Shown piece by piece: positions 1-8,568 of a stretch of 58,578 bases of DNA. The DNA lies in assembly GCF_000148545.1 (NCBI RefSeq), contig NZ_AEDV01000018.1:1-58578 (forward strand). The letters are read 5' to 3'. Position 1 is the stretch's first letter, and every line of letters starts with the position of its first letter. The stretch is from Streptococcus mitis SK597 (GTDB lineage: Bacteria > Bacillota > Bacilli > Lactobacillales > Streptococcaceae). The notes beneath the pieces are model-generated. The model ran no database searches. It saw nothing but the letters and a program-made list of their open reading frames with translations, and was not told the origin of the DNA. The position numbers and the translations under genes are program-made.

Positions 1-57
1 ATAACTGAGAATGGGTCTTATAAAGCTACTTATATCGGTGAACTCTATAGCAATTAA
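1..57 (+). CDS. C-terminal end of an unidentified protein (cut by window edge)
   Basis: Frame 1 is open from the first base and gives 18 codons before TAA at 55-57, ending in Gly-Glu-Leu-Tyr-Ser-Asn. A rho-independent terminator follows at 82-114, as expected after a real gene end. Too little remains to name the product. Confidence 0.45.
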   Translation: MTENGSYKATYIGELYSN

Positions 58-81
58 TCATTCTTTAAAATTATGACCAAT

Positions 82-114
82 AAGAGGCTTGATTTGGTGA
101 ATCAAGTCTTTTTT
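82..114 (+). terminator. rho-independent terminator
   Basis: Core stem CTTGATT (88-94) / AATCAAG (100-106) with a TGGTG loop, extended outward by further pairs and running into a T tract. It separates the upstream gene from mvaS. Confidence 0.7.
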
Positions 115-134
115 CTCTCTTTTACTGCCATTTG

Positions 135-143
135 TGATAAAAT
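135..143 (+). promoter_or_regulatory. extended -10 promoter of mvaS-mvaA
   Basis: TGATAAAAT matches an extended -10 (TG-N-TAAAAT) 44 bases before the mvaS start. No convincing -35 hexamer is visible. Confidence 0.45.
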
Positions 144-187
144 AATAATGAACGATTTTTTACATGAATGATAAAACAGAGGTAAAT

Positions 188-1360
188 ATGACAATCGGTA
201 TTGATAAGATTGGTTTTGCGACCAGTCAATATGTCTTGAAATTACAAGACTTAGCAGAAGCGAGGGGCATTGACCCTGAAAAATTAAGCAAAGGACTCTT
301 GCTCAAGGAATTGAGTATTGCGCCCTTAACTGAGGATATCGTGACCTTGGCGGCTAGTGCAAGTGACTCTATTTTAACTGAGCAAGAAAGACAAGAAATC
401 GATATGGTCATTGTGGCGACTGAGTCAGGAATTGACCAGAGTAAGGCTGCGGCCGTCTTTGTGCATGGCTTGCTGAGTATTCAGCCCTTTGCTCGTAGTT
501 TCGAAATCAAAGAAGCCTGCTATGGAGCAACAGCTGCCCTTCATTATGCCAAATTGCATGTGGAAAATTCTCCACAGTCCAAGGTCTTGGTCATTGCCAG
601 TGACATTGCCAAATACGGTATTGAAACACCAGGAGAACCCACTCAGGGCGCTGGAAGTGTCGCTATGTTGATTACTCAAAATCCACGCATGATGACCTTT
701 AATAATGACAATGTGGCTCAGACCCGTGACATCATGGATTTCTGGCGTCCAAATTACTCAACAACTCCTTATGTAAATGGTGTCTATTCTACCCAACAAT
801 ATCTAGATAGTTTGAAAACGACTTGGCTTGAATACCAAAAACGCTACCAGCTTACTTTAGATGATTTTGCGGCTGTTTGCTTCCACTTGCCTTATCCTAA
901 ATTGGCGCTAAAAGGTTTGAAAAAAATCATGGATAAGAGCCTGTCTCAAGAGAAAAAAGACCTCTTGCAAAAGCATTTTGACCAGTCTATTCTTTACAGT
1001 CAAAAGGTGGGGAATATCTACACAGGTTCACTTTTCCTTGGACTTTTGTCTCTCTTGGAAAATACAGATAGCTTGAAGGCTGGGGATAAAATCGCCCTTT
1101 ATAGTTACGGAAGTGGAGCTGTGGCTGAGTTCTTCAGTGGTGAATTGGTTGAAGGATATGAAGCTTATCTGGATAAAGACCGCTTGAACAAGCTCAACCA
1201 ACGAACTGCCCTATCTGTTGCAGAATATGAAAAGATCTTCTTTGAGGAAGTGGTGTTGGATGAAACAAACTCTGTCCAGTTTGCTGGCTATGAAAATCAA
1301 GATTTTGCCTTGGTTGAAATTGTGGACCACCAACGCCGTTATAGCAAGGTTGAAAAATGA
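188..1360 (+). CDS. mvaS: Hydroxymethylglutaryl-CoA synthase
   Basis: Cytosolic enzyme that condenses acetyl-CoA with acetoacetyl-CoA to HMG-CoA, the first committed step of the mevalonate route to isoprenoids (undecaprenyl carrier). The N-terminus MTIGIDKIGF is typical of streptococcal MvaS. The motif EACYGATAAL carries the catalytic Cys of the thiolase-like fold, and YSYGSGAVAEFFS near the C-terminus is a conserved family segment. The start at 188 has GAGGT just upstream; an in-frame ATG at 164 has no ribosome site and would add eight residues. The length of 390 aa is normal. The stop overlaps the mvaA start, so the two genes form one operon. Confidence 0.95.
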   Translation: MTIGIDKIGFATSQYVLKLQDLAEARGIDPEKLSKGLLLKELSIAPLTEDIVTLAASASDSILTEQERQEIDMVIVATESGIDQSKAAAVFVHGLLSIQPFARSFEIKEACYGATAALHYAKLHVENSPQSKVLVIASDIAKYGIETPGEPTQGAGSVAMLITQNPRMMTFNNDNVAQTRDIMDFWRPNYSTTPYVNGVYSTQQYLDSLKTTWLEYQKRYQLTLDDFAAVCFHLPYPKLALKGLKKIMDKSLSQEKKDLLQKHFDQSILYSQKVGNIYTGSLFLGLLSLLENTDSLKAGDKIALYSYGSGAVAEFFSGELVEGYEAYLDKDRLNKLNQRTALSVAEYEKIFFEEVVLDETNSVQFAGYENQDFALVEIVDHQRRYSKVEK

Positions 1361-2634
1361 TGAAGATAAGTTGGAATGGATTTTCTAAAAAATCATACCA
1401 TGAGCGCCTCGAGCTGTTAAAAGCTCAGGCGCTCCTTAGTACTGAAAAACAAACCAGTCTGGAGCAGGATGAACAGCTGAGTGTGACTGTGGCAGACCAG
1501 CTGAGTGAGAATGTGGTGGGAACTTTTTCTCTGCCTTATTCGCTGGTCCCAGAGGTTCTCGTTAACGGTCAGGAATACACAGTTCCCTATGTGACAGAAG
1601 AGCCCTCCGTGGTTGCTGCGGCCAGCTATGCCAGTAAAATCATCAAGCGAGCAGGTGGCTTTACTGCTCAAGTGCATGAGCGTCAGATGATTGGACAGGT
1701 AGCTCTTTATCAAGTTGATGATCTAGATCTAGCGCAAGAGAAGATTGCCAGCAAGAAAGCTAAACTCTTGGAACTTGCCAATCAAGCCTATCCTTCTATT
1801 GTTAAACGTGGAGGCGGGGCGCGTGATTTGCATGTCGAGCAGATAAAAGGCGAAACAGACTTTCTCGTTGTTTATCTTCATGTCGATACCCAGGAAGCCA
1901 TGGGTGCCAATATGCTCAACACCATGCTGGAAGCCTTGAAACCAGTCTTAGAAGAACTCAGTCAGGGTCAAAGTCTTATGGGAATCCTGTCCAACTACGC
2001 GACCGATTCTCTGGTGACTGCAAGCTGTCGCATCGCCTTTCGCTACTTGAGCCGCCAAAAGGATCAAGGACGAGAAATTGCGGAGAAAATGGCTTTGGCT
2101 AGCCAATTTGCGCAAGCTGATCCTTATCGTGCAGCTACTCATAATAAAGGGATATTTAACGGTATTGATGCCATTTTGATTGCCGCTGGTAATGACTGGC
2201 GTGCTATTGAGGCAGGAGCTCATGCTTTTGCAAGTCGAGATGACCGTTATCAAGGTCTCAGCTCTTGGCGTCTAGACTTGGAGACAGAAGAATTGGTCGG
2301 TGAGATGACCCTGCCCATGCCTGTGGCGACCAAGGGTGGCTCTATCGGTCTCAACCCTCGTGTAGCTCTCAGTCATGAATTATTGGGGAATCCTTCTGCC
2401 AAAGAATTAGCCCAGATTATCGTTTCTATAGGTCTCGCACAAAATTTTGCAGCCCTGAAAGCCTTGGTGAGTACGGGTATTCAGCAGGGACATATGAAAT
2501 TGCAGGCCAAATCTTTGGCACTTCTCGCAGGTGCTAGTGAATCCGAGGTAGCTCCCCTAGTCGAGCAGCTTATCGCAGATAAAACCTTTAACCTAGAGAC
2601 AGCCCGGCGCTATCTCGAAAATTTAAGATCATAA
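1357..2634 (+). CDS. mvaA: Hydroxymethylglutaryl-CoA reductase, class II
   Basis: Reduces HMG-CoA to mevalonate. The segment PVATKGGSIGLNPR with the downstream Ala/Gly-rich region, the ENVVGTFSLP stretch near the N-terminus (dimer and substrate region) and the length of 425 aa fit bacterial class II HMG-CoA reductase. The ATG at 1357 overlaps the mvaS stop by four bases (ATGA); a second ATG directly follows at 1360 and either could serve. Translational coupling with mvaS is likely. The gene ends at a strong terminator. The remaining mevalonate genes are not in the window. Confidence 0.95.
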   Translation: MMKISWNGFSKKSYHERLELLKAQALLSTEKQTSLEQDEQLSVTVADQLSENVVGTFSLPYSLVPEVLVNGQEYTVPYVTEEPSVVAAASYASKIIKRAGGFTAQVHERQMIGQVALYQVDDLDLAQEKIASKKAKLLELANQAYPSIVKRGGGARDLHVEQIKGETDFLVVYLHVDTQEAMGANMLNTMLEALKPVLEELSQGQSLMGILSNYATDSLVTASCRIAFRYLSRQKDQGREIAEKMALASQFAQADPYRAATHNKGIFNGIDAILIAAGNDWRAIEAGAHAFASRDDRYQGLSSWRLDLETEELVGEMTLPMPVATKGGSIGLNPRVALSHELLGNPSAKELAQIIVSIGLAQNFAALKALVSTGIQQGHMKLQAKSLALLAGASESEVAPLVEQLIADKTFNLETARRYLENLRS

Positions 2635-2665
2635 AAAACTCAGACGAATTCGGTCTGAGTTTTCT
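2635..2665 (+). terminator. rho-independent terminator after mvaA
   Basis: Perfect 11-bp stem AAAACTCAGAC (2635-2645) / GTCTGAGTTTT (2653-2663), starting directly after the mvaA stop. The symmetric A and T flanks would let it act on both strands, so it may also stop the converging scrBR transcript. Confidence 0.85.
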
Positions 2666-2672
2666 TGTGCTT

Positions 2673-2824
2673 ATACTCAATGAAAATCAAAGAGCAAATT
2701 AGGAAGCTAGCCGCAGGTTGCTCAAAGCACTGCTTTGAGGTTGTAGATAAGACTGACGAAGTCAGTTACATATATCTACGGTAAGGCGACGCTGACGTGG
2801 TTTGAAGAGATTTTCGAAGAGTAT
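2673..2824 (-). repeat. BOX element (boxA-boxC, 152 bp)
   Basis: Read on the minus strand it starts ATACTCTTCGAAAATCTC (boxA, containing the CACGTCAGCGTCGCCTTACC core known from the BOXA1R primer). It ends with the boxC part (TTTGAGCAACCTGCGGCTAG) and GATTTTCATTGAGTAT. Both ends carry ATACTC as terminal inverted repeat. There is no boxB. Its first base is the last A of the scrR stop codon TAA. Confidence 0.9.
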
Positions 2825-3789
2825 TAAATGCTTTTTCCTGGTAATAGTGTAACTGGTAAGAAGTAACCTGTTGTTGCGACTTCCTTGCCTTCAATCTTCT
2901 GTAAGAGAAGGTCAACAGTGAGGCAGGCAATCTCTTCCAAGGGTTGCTTAATAGTAGCTAGTTGAGGATAGTAATTCTCGATAAAGTAGGTACCATCATA
3001 GCCGATGACTTTAAGCTCTTCTGGGACAGAAATTCCCAGTTCTTGGGCAATTTTAATGACCAGAATAGCTGTCAAATCATCTGAAGCAAAGATGGCATCT
3101 GGCTTTTGACGAGTCAAGATATTCTTGATTTCCATTTCTTTTCTGACGGGAGAAAAGTCACTGGAAACATTGATAATAGGAGCTTTTGGGAGTACGGATG
3201 CAAAACCAGCGTGACGTAGTCCAGTTGGCGAATTAGAATTGTCATTCCCTGTAATCATGATGATAGACTGGGCGCCTGTCTTAACCAAGGTCTGGGCAGC
3301 AAGAACCCCACCAGCATAGTTGTCAGAGGAAACGACAGGGATGTCTGGAGACAGGTTTCGGTCAAAGGAAATAATCGGCGCGGTCACACGATTGTAGTCT
3401 TCGATTCCCAAGTTGTGACTACCCGAAATGATGCCGTCCACCTGATTGGCTTCCAACATTTCGATGTATTCACGTTCCTTTTCAGAATCGTGCTCACTGT
3501 TGCAGATGATGGTCTTATAACCATTTTTGAAGAGTTGGTGTTCCAGCTTATCAATCAATTCTGCATAGAAAACGTTAGAAATATTTGGGAAAATCAAACC
3601 AATTAACTTAGCCGATTTTCCTTGCAGACTACGAGCTAGGTTGTTGGGTTTATAGCCCAATTCTCGCATGGCTTCATTAACCTTTTGAATGGTTTTTTCA
3701 GATAGATACCCTTTTTTATTGATAACCCGAGAAACGGTAGTAGGACTGACGCCTGCAAGTTTGGCGACATCAGTTAGTTTTGCGACCAT
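2824..3789 (-). CDS. scrR: LacI-family sucrose operon repressor
   Basis: DNA-binding repressor of the sucrose genes. The N-terminus has the LacI helix-turn-helix (residues about 5-25, LTDVAKLAGVSPTTVSRVIN) and hinge region (LGYKPNNLARSLQG), followed by a periplasmic-binding-protein-like sensor domain (LIGLIFPN to the end). The length of 321 aa is normal. It overlaps the end of scrB by 20 bases, so it is transcribed with scrB and probably controls its own operon. Likely targets are the CG-centred palindromes in the scrB-scrA spacer. The stop codon touches a BOX element. The ScrR assignment rests on the neighbours; the family is certain. Confidence 0.9.
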   Translation of the reverse strand: MVAKLTDVAKLAGVSPTTVSRVINKKGYLSEKTIQKVNEAMRELGYKPNNLARSLQGKSAKLIGLIFPNISNVFYAELIDKLEHQLFKNGYKTIICNSEHDSEKEREYIEMLEANQVDGIISGSHNLGIEDYNRVTAPIISFDRNLSPDIPVVSSDNYAGGVLAAQTLVKTGAQSIIMITGNDNSNSPTGLRHAGFASVLPKAPIINVSSDFSPVRKEMEIKNILTRQKPDAIFASDDLTAILVIKIAQELGISVPEELKVIGYDGTYFIENYYPQLATIKQPLEEIACLTVDLLLQKIEGKEVATTGYFLPVTLLPGKSI

Positions 3790-5224
3790 AATCTAATTCA
3801 TAGTAAGTTCCAGTTGGGTTTCCAGATTTAATCAGGATACCATTTTGGTCCGCATGTGGGAAGACACGACCAGAAAATACTTTTTCTCCTTTATTGATGA
3901 AAATTTCAAAGACAGAGTTATCGATGAAGATTGTAGCAGTAGTAGCCTGGTTATCGATTTGGCAAGAACGTGTAGTTCCAAATTCTTGGGCATACTGTTC
4001 ACCAGCCTGACTACGATCTACTGTCACTTGACCATTTACAAGGTCAAAGTTGATGGAAAGTCCCTTTCCTTCTTGATCAGCAAGTAAGATAATCTCGCTC
4101 TGGCTATTAGCTTCCAAGTTGAGTTCAAGTTCGTAAGTGTTCTTGGTTTGAGCACGGTTTGAGAAAGGTTCTTCAGAAGCACGAAGGTCCTTGATAGCCG
4201 CGACTGGGTATTGGTAGAGTTTGCCGTCTTTGATAGTTAGTTCCTTGACCAAAGAGAAGGTTCCTTGGTGGTCAAAACGGTCAGATGGATATGAAACATC
4301 AGGCAAGCCAAGCCAGCTAACAGCTAGAGCACGTCCATCAGGAGCGTTGAAGGCTTGAGTTGCATAGGCTTCGAAACCATAATCCATGTTTTGGAGTTGA
4401 GACACATCTACCATTTTAGCATTTTCAGGGTCAAAGGAAGTCCCAATCTTATACATATTTGGATAGATATTGTCGTAGTCTAGAACTTTCTTATCCAATC
4501 CTTGTGGGCAGTAGAGAAGGACAGGTTGCTCCCCTACAAAGACCAGATTTGGACATTCCATCATGTAGGCAGTACGGTCGTTAGCAAAGTCAAGGTTGCC
4601 AACGGCTTGCCAGTTTGTGTAGTCGTTGGCAACAGCCTTGTAGAGACGGACGAAGCCTTTTTTCTCCAAGTCCTGTCCACCGACGATAGCATAGTATTGG
4701 CCCTTGAAGTTAAAAATTTGCGGGTCACGGAAGTGGTCAGTTGAGTCTGCTGGCTGGTCAATCAAGATCTTGTCAATCTTCGTAATCTTGCCATCCTTGT
4801 CCATCAAAGCACCAATCTGGTAAGGGTGACGGATCCAGTTTTCATCACGAACATTTCCTGTATAAAATAGGAACAAGTTATCGCCAAACTGCATGGCAGA
4901 ACCAGAGTAGGCACCATGGCTATCTAATGGAGTATCTGGTAAAACTTTGATTCCAGTTTCTCTAAAGTGAATCAAATCATCACTTTCTAGCTGTGCCCAA
5001 GATTTCAAACCGTGGGCTGCACCAAAAGGAAAATTCTGGTAAAAGAGGATCCACTTGCCATCAAAGTAAGAAAAGCCATTTGGGTCGTTGAGAAGTCCTG
5101 TTTTTGGCTCAACATGGTAATGAGTATGCCATGGAGATTGTGCCATATTTTCTTTTATATTTTGAATTTCTTCTTGCGTCCAATCTTGATAAAGTCTGTA
5201 ACGACGCTCAGTAGTCCATTCCAT
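3770..5224 (-). CDS. scrB: Sucrose-6-phosphate hydrolase (GH32 invertase)
   Basis: Cleaves sucrose 6-phosphate, delivered by the PTS, into glucose 6-phosphate and fructose in the cytoplasm. GH32 hallmarks are present in order: LLNDPNGF near residue 45 (nucleophile Asp47), FRDPQIF (RDP motif) and MECPNL (acid/base Glu). A C-terminal beta-sandwich region follows. The length of 484 aa fits the family. The ATG at 5224 has GGAGG nine bases upstream on the minus strand; two out-of-frame ATG triplets lie between. It is divergent from scrA and co-transcribed with scrR. Confidence 0.95.
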   Translation of the reverse strand: MEWTTERRYRLYQDWTQEEIQNIKENMAQSPWHTHYHVEPKTGLLNDPNGFSYFDGKWILFYQNFPFGAAHGLKSWAQLESDDLIHFRETGIKVLPDTPLDSHGAYSGSAMQFGDNLFLFYTGNVRDENWIRHPYQIGALMDKDGKITKIDKILIDQPADSTDHFRDPQIFNFKGQYYAIVGGQDLEKKGFVRLYKAVANDYTNWQAVGNLDFANDRTAYMMECPNLVFVGEQPVLLYCPQGLDKKVLDYDNIYPNMYKIGTSFDPENAKMVDVSQLQNMDYGFEAYATQAFNAPDGRALAVSWLGLPDVSYPSDRFDHQGTFSLVKELTIKDGKLYQYPVAAIKDLRASEEPFSNRAQTKNTYELELNLEANSQSEIILLADQEGKGLSINFDLVNGQVTVDRSQAGEQYAQEFGTTRSCQIDNQATTATIFIDNSVFEIFINKGEKVFSGRVFPHADQNGILIKSGNPTGTYYELDYGRKTN

Positions 5225-5257
5225 TCATTCATTCCTCCAAAAATCTTATCACATTTA

Positions 5258-5286
5258 ATAGTAACCGTTTTCGATAAAAAATGCAA
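5258..5286 (-). promoter_or_regulatory. scrBR promoter with an internal operator
   Basis: On the minus strand TTGCAT (5286-5281), a 17-base spacer and TACTAT (5263-5258) form a good promoter. The spacer contains ATCGAAAACGGTTAC, a CG-centred LacI-type half-palindrome, so a bound repressor would sit between -35 and -10. Confidence 0.65.
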
Positions 5287-5506
5287 GCCTTTTATGTTAA
5301 AAAAGAGAAAAAACTGTTAAACGTTTATCATAAATTTAAAGCAGGAAATTAATCAACTTTTCAAGAAAATATGAAAGATAATGAAACAAAAGCCTTTTAA
5401 CTAAGATTTCAAACTTGTTTTTTAAGGAATTCCTGCTAAAACAGTCAAAATCAATCAATCTAAAGCGAGCTTACTAAGTGGATAGAATATTTTTTCTGCA
5501 AAACGC

Positions 5507-5534
5507 TTGACATATTTCTAAAACATGATAAAAT
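5507..5534 (+). promoter_or_regulatory. scrA promoter
   Basis: TTGACA (5507-5512), 16 bases, TAAAAT (5529-5534) with an upstream TG giving an extended -10. Operator-like sequences lie on both sides. Confidence 0.7.
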
Positions 5535-5602
5535 AATAGTCGTAGGGCGAATAAAATCGCTTTCAAACAATAACAAAATTTTATATAAGGAGATTTTTGC
5601 AA

Positions 5603-7489
5603 ATGAACAATCAGGAAATTGCAAAAAAAGTCATCGATGCCTTGGGCGGACGTGAAAATGTCAACAGTGTAGCTCACTGTGCGACTCGTCTTCGTGTCAT
5701 GGTCAAAGATGAAGGAAAAATCAATAAAGAAGTGATTGAGAACTTGGAAAAAGTTCAAGGTGCTTTCTTTAACTCAGGTCAATACCAAATCATCTTTGGT
5801 ACTGGTACAGTAAACAAAATGTACGATGAAGTTGTTGCGCTTGGTTTGCCAACATCATCTAAAGATGACATGAAAGCAGAAGCTGCGAAACAAGGGAACT
5901 GGTTCCAACGTGCTATCCGTACTTTCGGTGACGTTTTTGTTCCAATCATCCCAGTTATCGTAGCGACAGGTCTCTTTATGGGTGTGCGTGGTCTTTTCAA
6001 CGCTCTTGAAATGCCACTTCCAGGTGACTTTGCAACTTACACTCAAATCTTGACAGATACAGCCTTTATCATCTTGCCAGGTTTGGTTGTGTGGTCAACC
6101 TTCCGTGTATTTGGTGGAAATCCTGCCGTTGGTATCGTTCTTGGTATGATGCTTGTTTCTGGCTCACTTCCAAACGCTTGGGCAGTCGCTTCAGGTGGTG
6201 AAGTAACAGCTATGAACTTCTTTGGTTTCATCCCTGTTGTTGGTTTGCAAGGTTCTGTTCTTCCAGCCTTCATCATCGGGGTTGTCGGAGCTAAATTTGA
6301 AAAAGCTGTCCGCAAGGTTGTTCCAGATGTCATTGACCTCTTGGTAACACCATTCGTGACACTTTTGGTCATGTCTATCCTTGGACTCTTTGTTATTGGA
6401 CCAGTCTTCCACGTTGTTGAAAACTACATCCTTATTGGTACAAAAGCAATTCTTGGCTTGCCATTTGGTCTTGGTGGTTTCTTGATTGGTGGGGTTCACC
6501 AATTGATTGTCGTGTCAGGTGTGCACCACATCTTCAACTTGCTTGAAGTGCAATTGCTTGCTGCTGACCATGCTAATCCATTCAACGCGATCATCACTGC
6601 GGCTATGACAGCCCAAGGTGCTGCGACTGTTGCGGTTGGTGTTAAAACTAAAAATCCAAAACTGAAAACACTTGCTTTCCCAGCTGCTCTTTCTGCCTTC
6701 CTCGGTATTACAGAGCCTGCTATCTTCGGGGTGAACTTGCGTTTCCGTAAACCATTCTTCCTTTCATTGATTGCTGGTGCAATCGGTGGTGGATTGGCTT
6801 CAATCCTTGGACTTGCTGGTACTGGTAGTGGTATCACTATCATCCCTGGTACAATGCTTTATGCAGGTAATGGACAACTTCCACTATACCTTCTTATGGT
6901 AGCTGTATCATTTGCACTTGGTTTTGCTCTTACTTACATGTTTGGTTATGAGGATGAAAAAGAAGTTGCTACTGAAGTAGAGACAGAACGTTTGGTCCAA
7001 GAAGAAACAACTGGTAACATTCCAGCAACTCTTCGAAATGAAACACTTGTAACTCCTATCGTCGGTGATGTTGTCGCTCTTGCTGATGTTAATGACCCTG
7101 TTTTTTCAAGTGGAGCTATGGGACAAGGTATCGCTGTGAAACCAAGTCAAGGTGTGGTATATGCACCAGCTGATGCTGAAGTTTCAATTGCCTTTCCAAC
7201 AGGACACGCTTTTGGTTTGAAAACAACTGATGGTGCTGAAGTTTTGATTCACGTTGGTATTGACACTGTATCTATGGATGGTGAAGGTTTTGAAGCAAAA
7301 GTTGCTCAAGGTGACAAGGTTAAAGCTGGCGATGTTCTTGGAACATTTGACTCAAACAAAATCGCTGCAGCTGGACTTGATGATACAACCATGGTTATCG
7401 TTACAAATACAGCTGACTACGCTTCAGTAGCTCCAGTCGCAACAGGTTCAGTTGCGAAGGGGGATGCTGTGATCGAAGTGAAAATCTAA
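5603..7489 (+). CDS. scrA: Sucrose-specific PTS transporter, EIIBCA
   Basis: Membrane protein that takes up sucrose and phosphorylates it at C6 using the PTS phosphate relay. Domain order is IIB (residues 1-90, phosphorylated Cys26 in AHCATRLRV), IIC (about 100-455, many hydrophobic helices, the ITEPAIFG motif) and IIA (about 480-628, with LIHVGIDT carrying the phosphorylated His550). The ATG at 5603 is ten bases after AAGGAG; a TTG six bases earlier is not needed. The length of 628 aa is normal for the B-C-A type. It is divergent from scrB and next to scrK, which fixes the substrate as sucrose with good confidence; trehalose-type relatives have different neighbours. Confidence 0.93.
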   Translation: MNNQEIAKKVIDALGGRENVNSVAHCATRLRVMVKDEGKINKEVIENLEKVQGAFFNSGQYQIIFGTGTVNKMYDEVVALGLPTSSKDDMKAEAAKQGNWFQRAIRTFGDVFVPIIPVIVATGLFMGVRGLFNALEMPLPGDFATYTQILTDTAFIILPGLVVWSTFRVFGGNPAVGIVLGMMLVSGSLPNAWAVASGGEVTAMNFFGFIPVVGLQGSVLPAFIIGVVGAKFEKAVRKVVPDVIDLLVTPFVTLLVMSILGLFVIGPVFHVVENYILIGTKAILGLPFGLGGFLIGGVHQLIVVSGVHHIFNLLEVQLLAADHANPFNAIITAAMTAQGAATVAVGVKTKNPKLKTLAFPAALSAFLGITEPAIFGVNLRFRKPFFLSLIAGAIGGGLASILGLAGTGSGITIIPGTMLYAGNGQLPLYLLMVAVSFALGFALTYMFGYEDEKEVATEVETERLVQEETTGNIPATLRNETLVTPIVGDVVALADVNDPVFSSGAMGQGIAVKPSQGVVYAPADAEVSIAFPTGHAFGLKTTDGAEVLIHVGIDTVSMDGEGFEAKVAQGDKVKAGDVLGTFDSNKIAAAGLDDTTMVIVTNTADYASVAPVATGSVAKGDAVIEVKI

Positions 7490-7507
7490 TCAATCCTCTC
7501 TAATGTG

Positions 7508-7539
7508 AAAACGAACAAATGACATGTTTGTTCGTTTTT
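7508..7539 (+). terminator. rho-independent terminator after scrA
   Basis: Perfect 12-bp stem AAAACGAACAAA (7508-7519) / TTTGTTCGTTTT (7527-7538), ending in a T run. Confidence 0.88.
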
Positions 7540-7602
7540 GCTTGAATGGTAAGATTTACAGAGGAAAATCTAAAAAATAGAGAAATTTAGCCTTTCGAAA
7601 TA

Positions 7603-7611
7603 TGCTATAAT
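7603..7611 (+). promoter_or_regulatory. extended -10 promoter of scrK
   Basis: TGCTATAAT 28 bases before the scrK start, after the scrA terminator, so scrK can be expressed separately from scrA. Confidence 0.6.
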
Positions 7612-7638
7612 AAAGAAAATAAAAACAAGAGGTTTATC

Positions 7639-8526
7639 ATGACAAAATTATATGGAAGCTTGGAAGCGGGCGGTACAAAGTTTGTCTGTGCTGTCGGTGA
7701 TGAAAACTTTAACGTTGTAGAAAAAACACAATTTCCAACAACAACTCCAATCGAAACAATCGATAAAACCATCGAGTTCTTCTCAAAATTCGATAACCTT
7801 GCTGGTCTTGCAGTCGGTTCATTTGGTCCGATTGATATTGATAAAAACTCAAAAACTTATGGTTTTATCACAACGACTCCAAAACCAAACTGGGCAAATG
7901 TGGACTTGCTTGGTGCCCTTCGTCGCGCCCTCAACGTGCCAATGTACTTCACTACAGACGTAAACAGCTCTGCCTATGGTGAAGTGGTTGCCCGTAACAA
8001 TGCTGGTGGTCGTATCGAAAACTTGGTTTACTACACAATCGGTACAGGTATCGGTGCAGGTGTTATCCAACGTGGTGAGTTTATCGGTGGTGTGGGTCAC
8101 CCTGAAATGGGTCACTACTATGTTGCTAGACACCCAATGGATATTGACAAAGAATTCAACGGTGTTTGTCCTTTCCATAAGGGATGTCTGGAAGGCTATG
8201 CAGCTGGTCCAAGTTTGGAAGCTCGTACAGGTGTTCGTGGGGAAAATATTGAACTCAATAACCCTGTTTGGGATGTTCAAGCCTACTATATCGCTCAAGC
8301 TGCGGTTAATGCGACAGTGACTTTCCGCCCAGACGTGATTGTCTTTGGTGGAGGGGTCATGGCTCAACAACACATGCTGGACCGTGTCCGTGAGAAATTT
8401 ACATCTCTTCTCAATGGTTACCTACCAGTACCAGATGTGCGTGATTACATTGTAACGCCAGCAGTCGCAGGAAATGGTTCTGCCACTCTTGGAAACTTTG
8501 TTCTTGCAAAAGAAGTTTCAAAATAA
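7639..8526 (+). CDS. scrK: Fructokinase, ROK family
   Basis: Phosphorylates the fructose released by ScrB to fructose 6-phosphate, closing the sucrose pathway into glycolysis. The N-terminal phosphate loop LEAGGTKFVCAVG, the ROK signature region GVGHPEMGH and the zinc-site cysteines and histidines in CPFHKGCLEG (with the GH upstream) are present. The length of 295 aa is normal. The start is preceded by AGAGGT. It has its own extended -10 promoter and is followed by a two-way terminator shared with the convergent membrane-protein gene. Confidence 0.93.
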   Translation: MTKLYGSLEAGGTKFVCAVGDENFNVVEKTQFPTTTPIETIDKTIEFFSKFDNLAGLAVGSFGPIDIDKNSKTYGFITTTPKPNWANVDLLGALRRALNVPMYFTTDVNSSAYGEVVARNNAGGRIENLVYYTIGTGIGAGVIQRGEFIGGVGHPEMGHYYVARHPMDIDKEFNGVCPFHKGCLEGYAAGPSLEARTGVRGENIELNNPVWDVQAYYIAQAAVNATVTFRPDVIVFGGGVMAQQHMLDRVREKFTSLLNGYLPVPDVRDYIVTPAVAGNGSATLGNFVLAKEVSK

Positions 8527-8531
8527 AGCAC

Positions 8532-8563
8532 AAAATCCGCTTGGGAAACCAAACGGATTTTTT
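8532..8563. terminator. bidirectional terminator between scrK and the VTT-domain gene
   Basis: Stem AAAATCCG-C-TTGG (8532-8544) / CCAA-A-CGGATTTT (8549-8561) with a GAAA loop and T tracts on both strands, between two converging genes. Confidence 0.82.
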
Positions 8564-8568
8564 ACGTG

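Larger units (their letters stand above)
5225..5602. promoter_or_regulatory. divergent scrB-scrA regulatory region with four LacI-type operator candidates
   Basis: This 378-base spacer has no gene. Four CG-centred imperfect palindromes are visible: around 5265 (GTAACCGTTTTCGA), 5322 (TTAAACGTTTATCA, the most symmetric), 5504 (GCAAAACGCTTGAC, overlapping the scrA -35) and 5558 (AAAATCGCTTTCAA, downstream of the scrA -10). They are plausible sites for ScrR; some may instead be CcpA cre sites, which have similar sequence. Confidence 0.55.

Noticed and set aside
164-187. Earlier mvaS start at 164
   Set aside because: No ribosome site before it, while GAGGT lies just before the ATG at 188, where family members begin.
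425-679. Long open frames on the opposite strand within mvaS, scrA, pnp and other genes
   Set aside because: They lie inside well-identified genes, lack ribosome sites and recognisable domains, and follow the codon pattern of the real gene.
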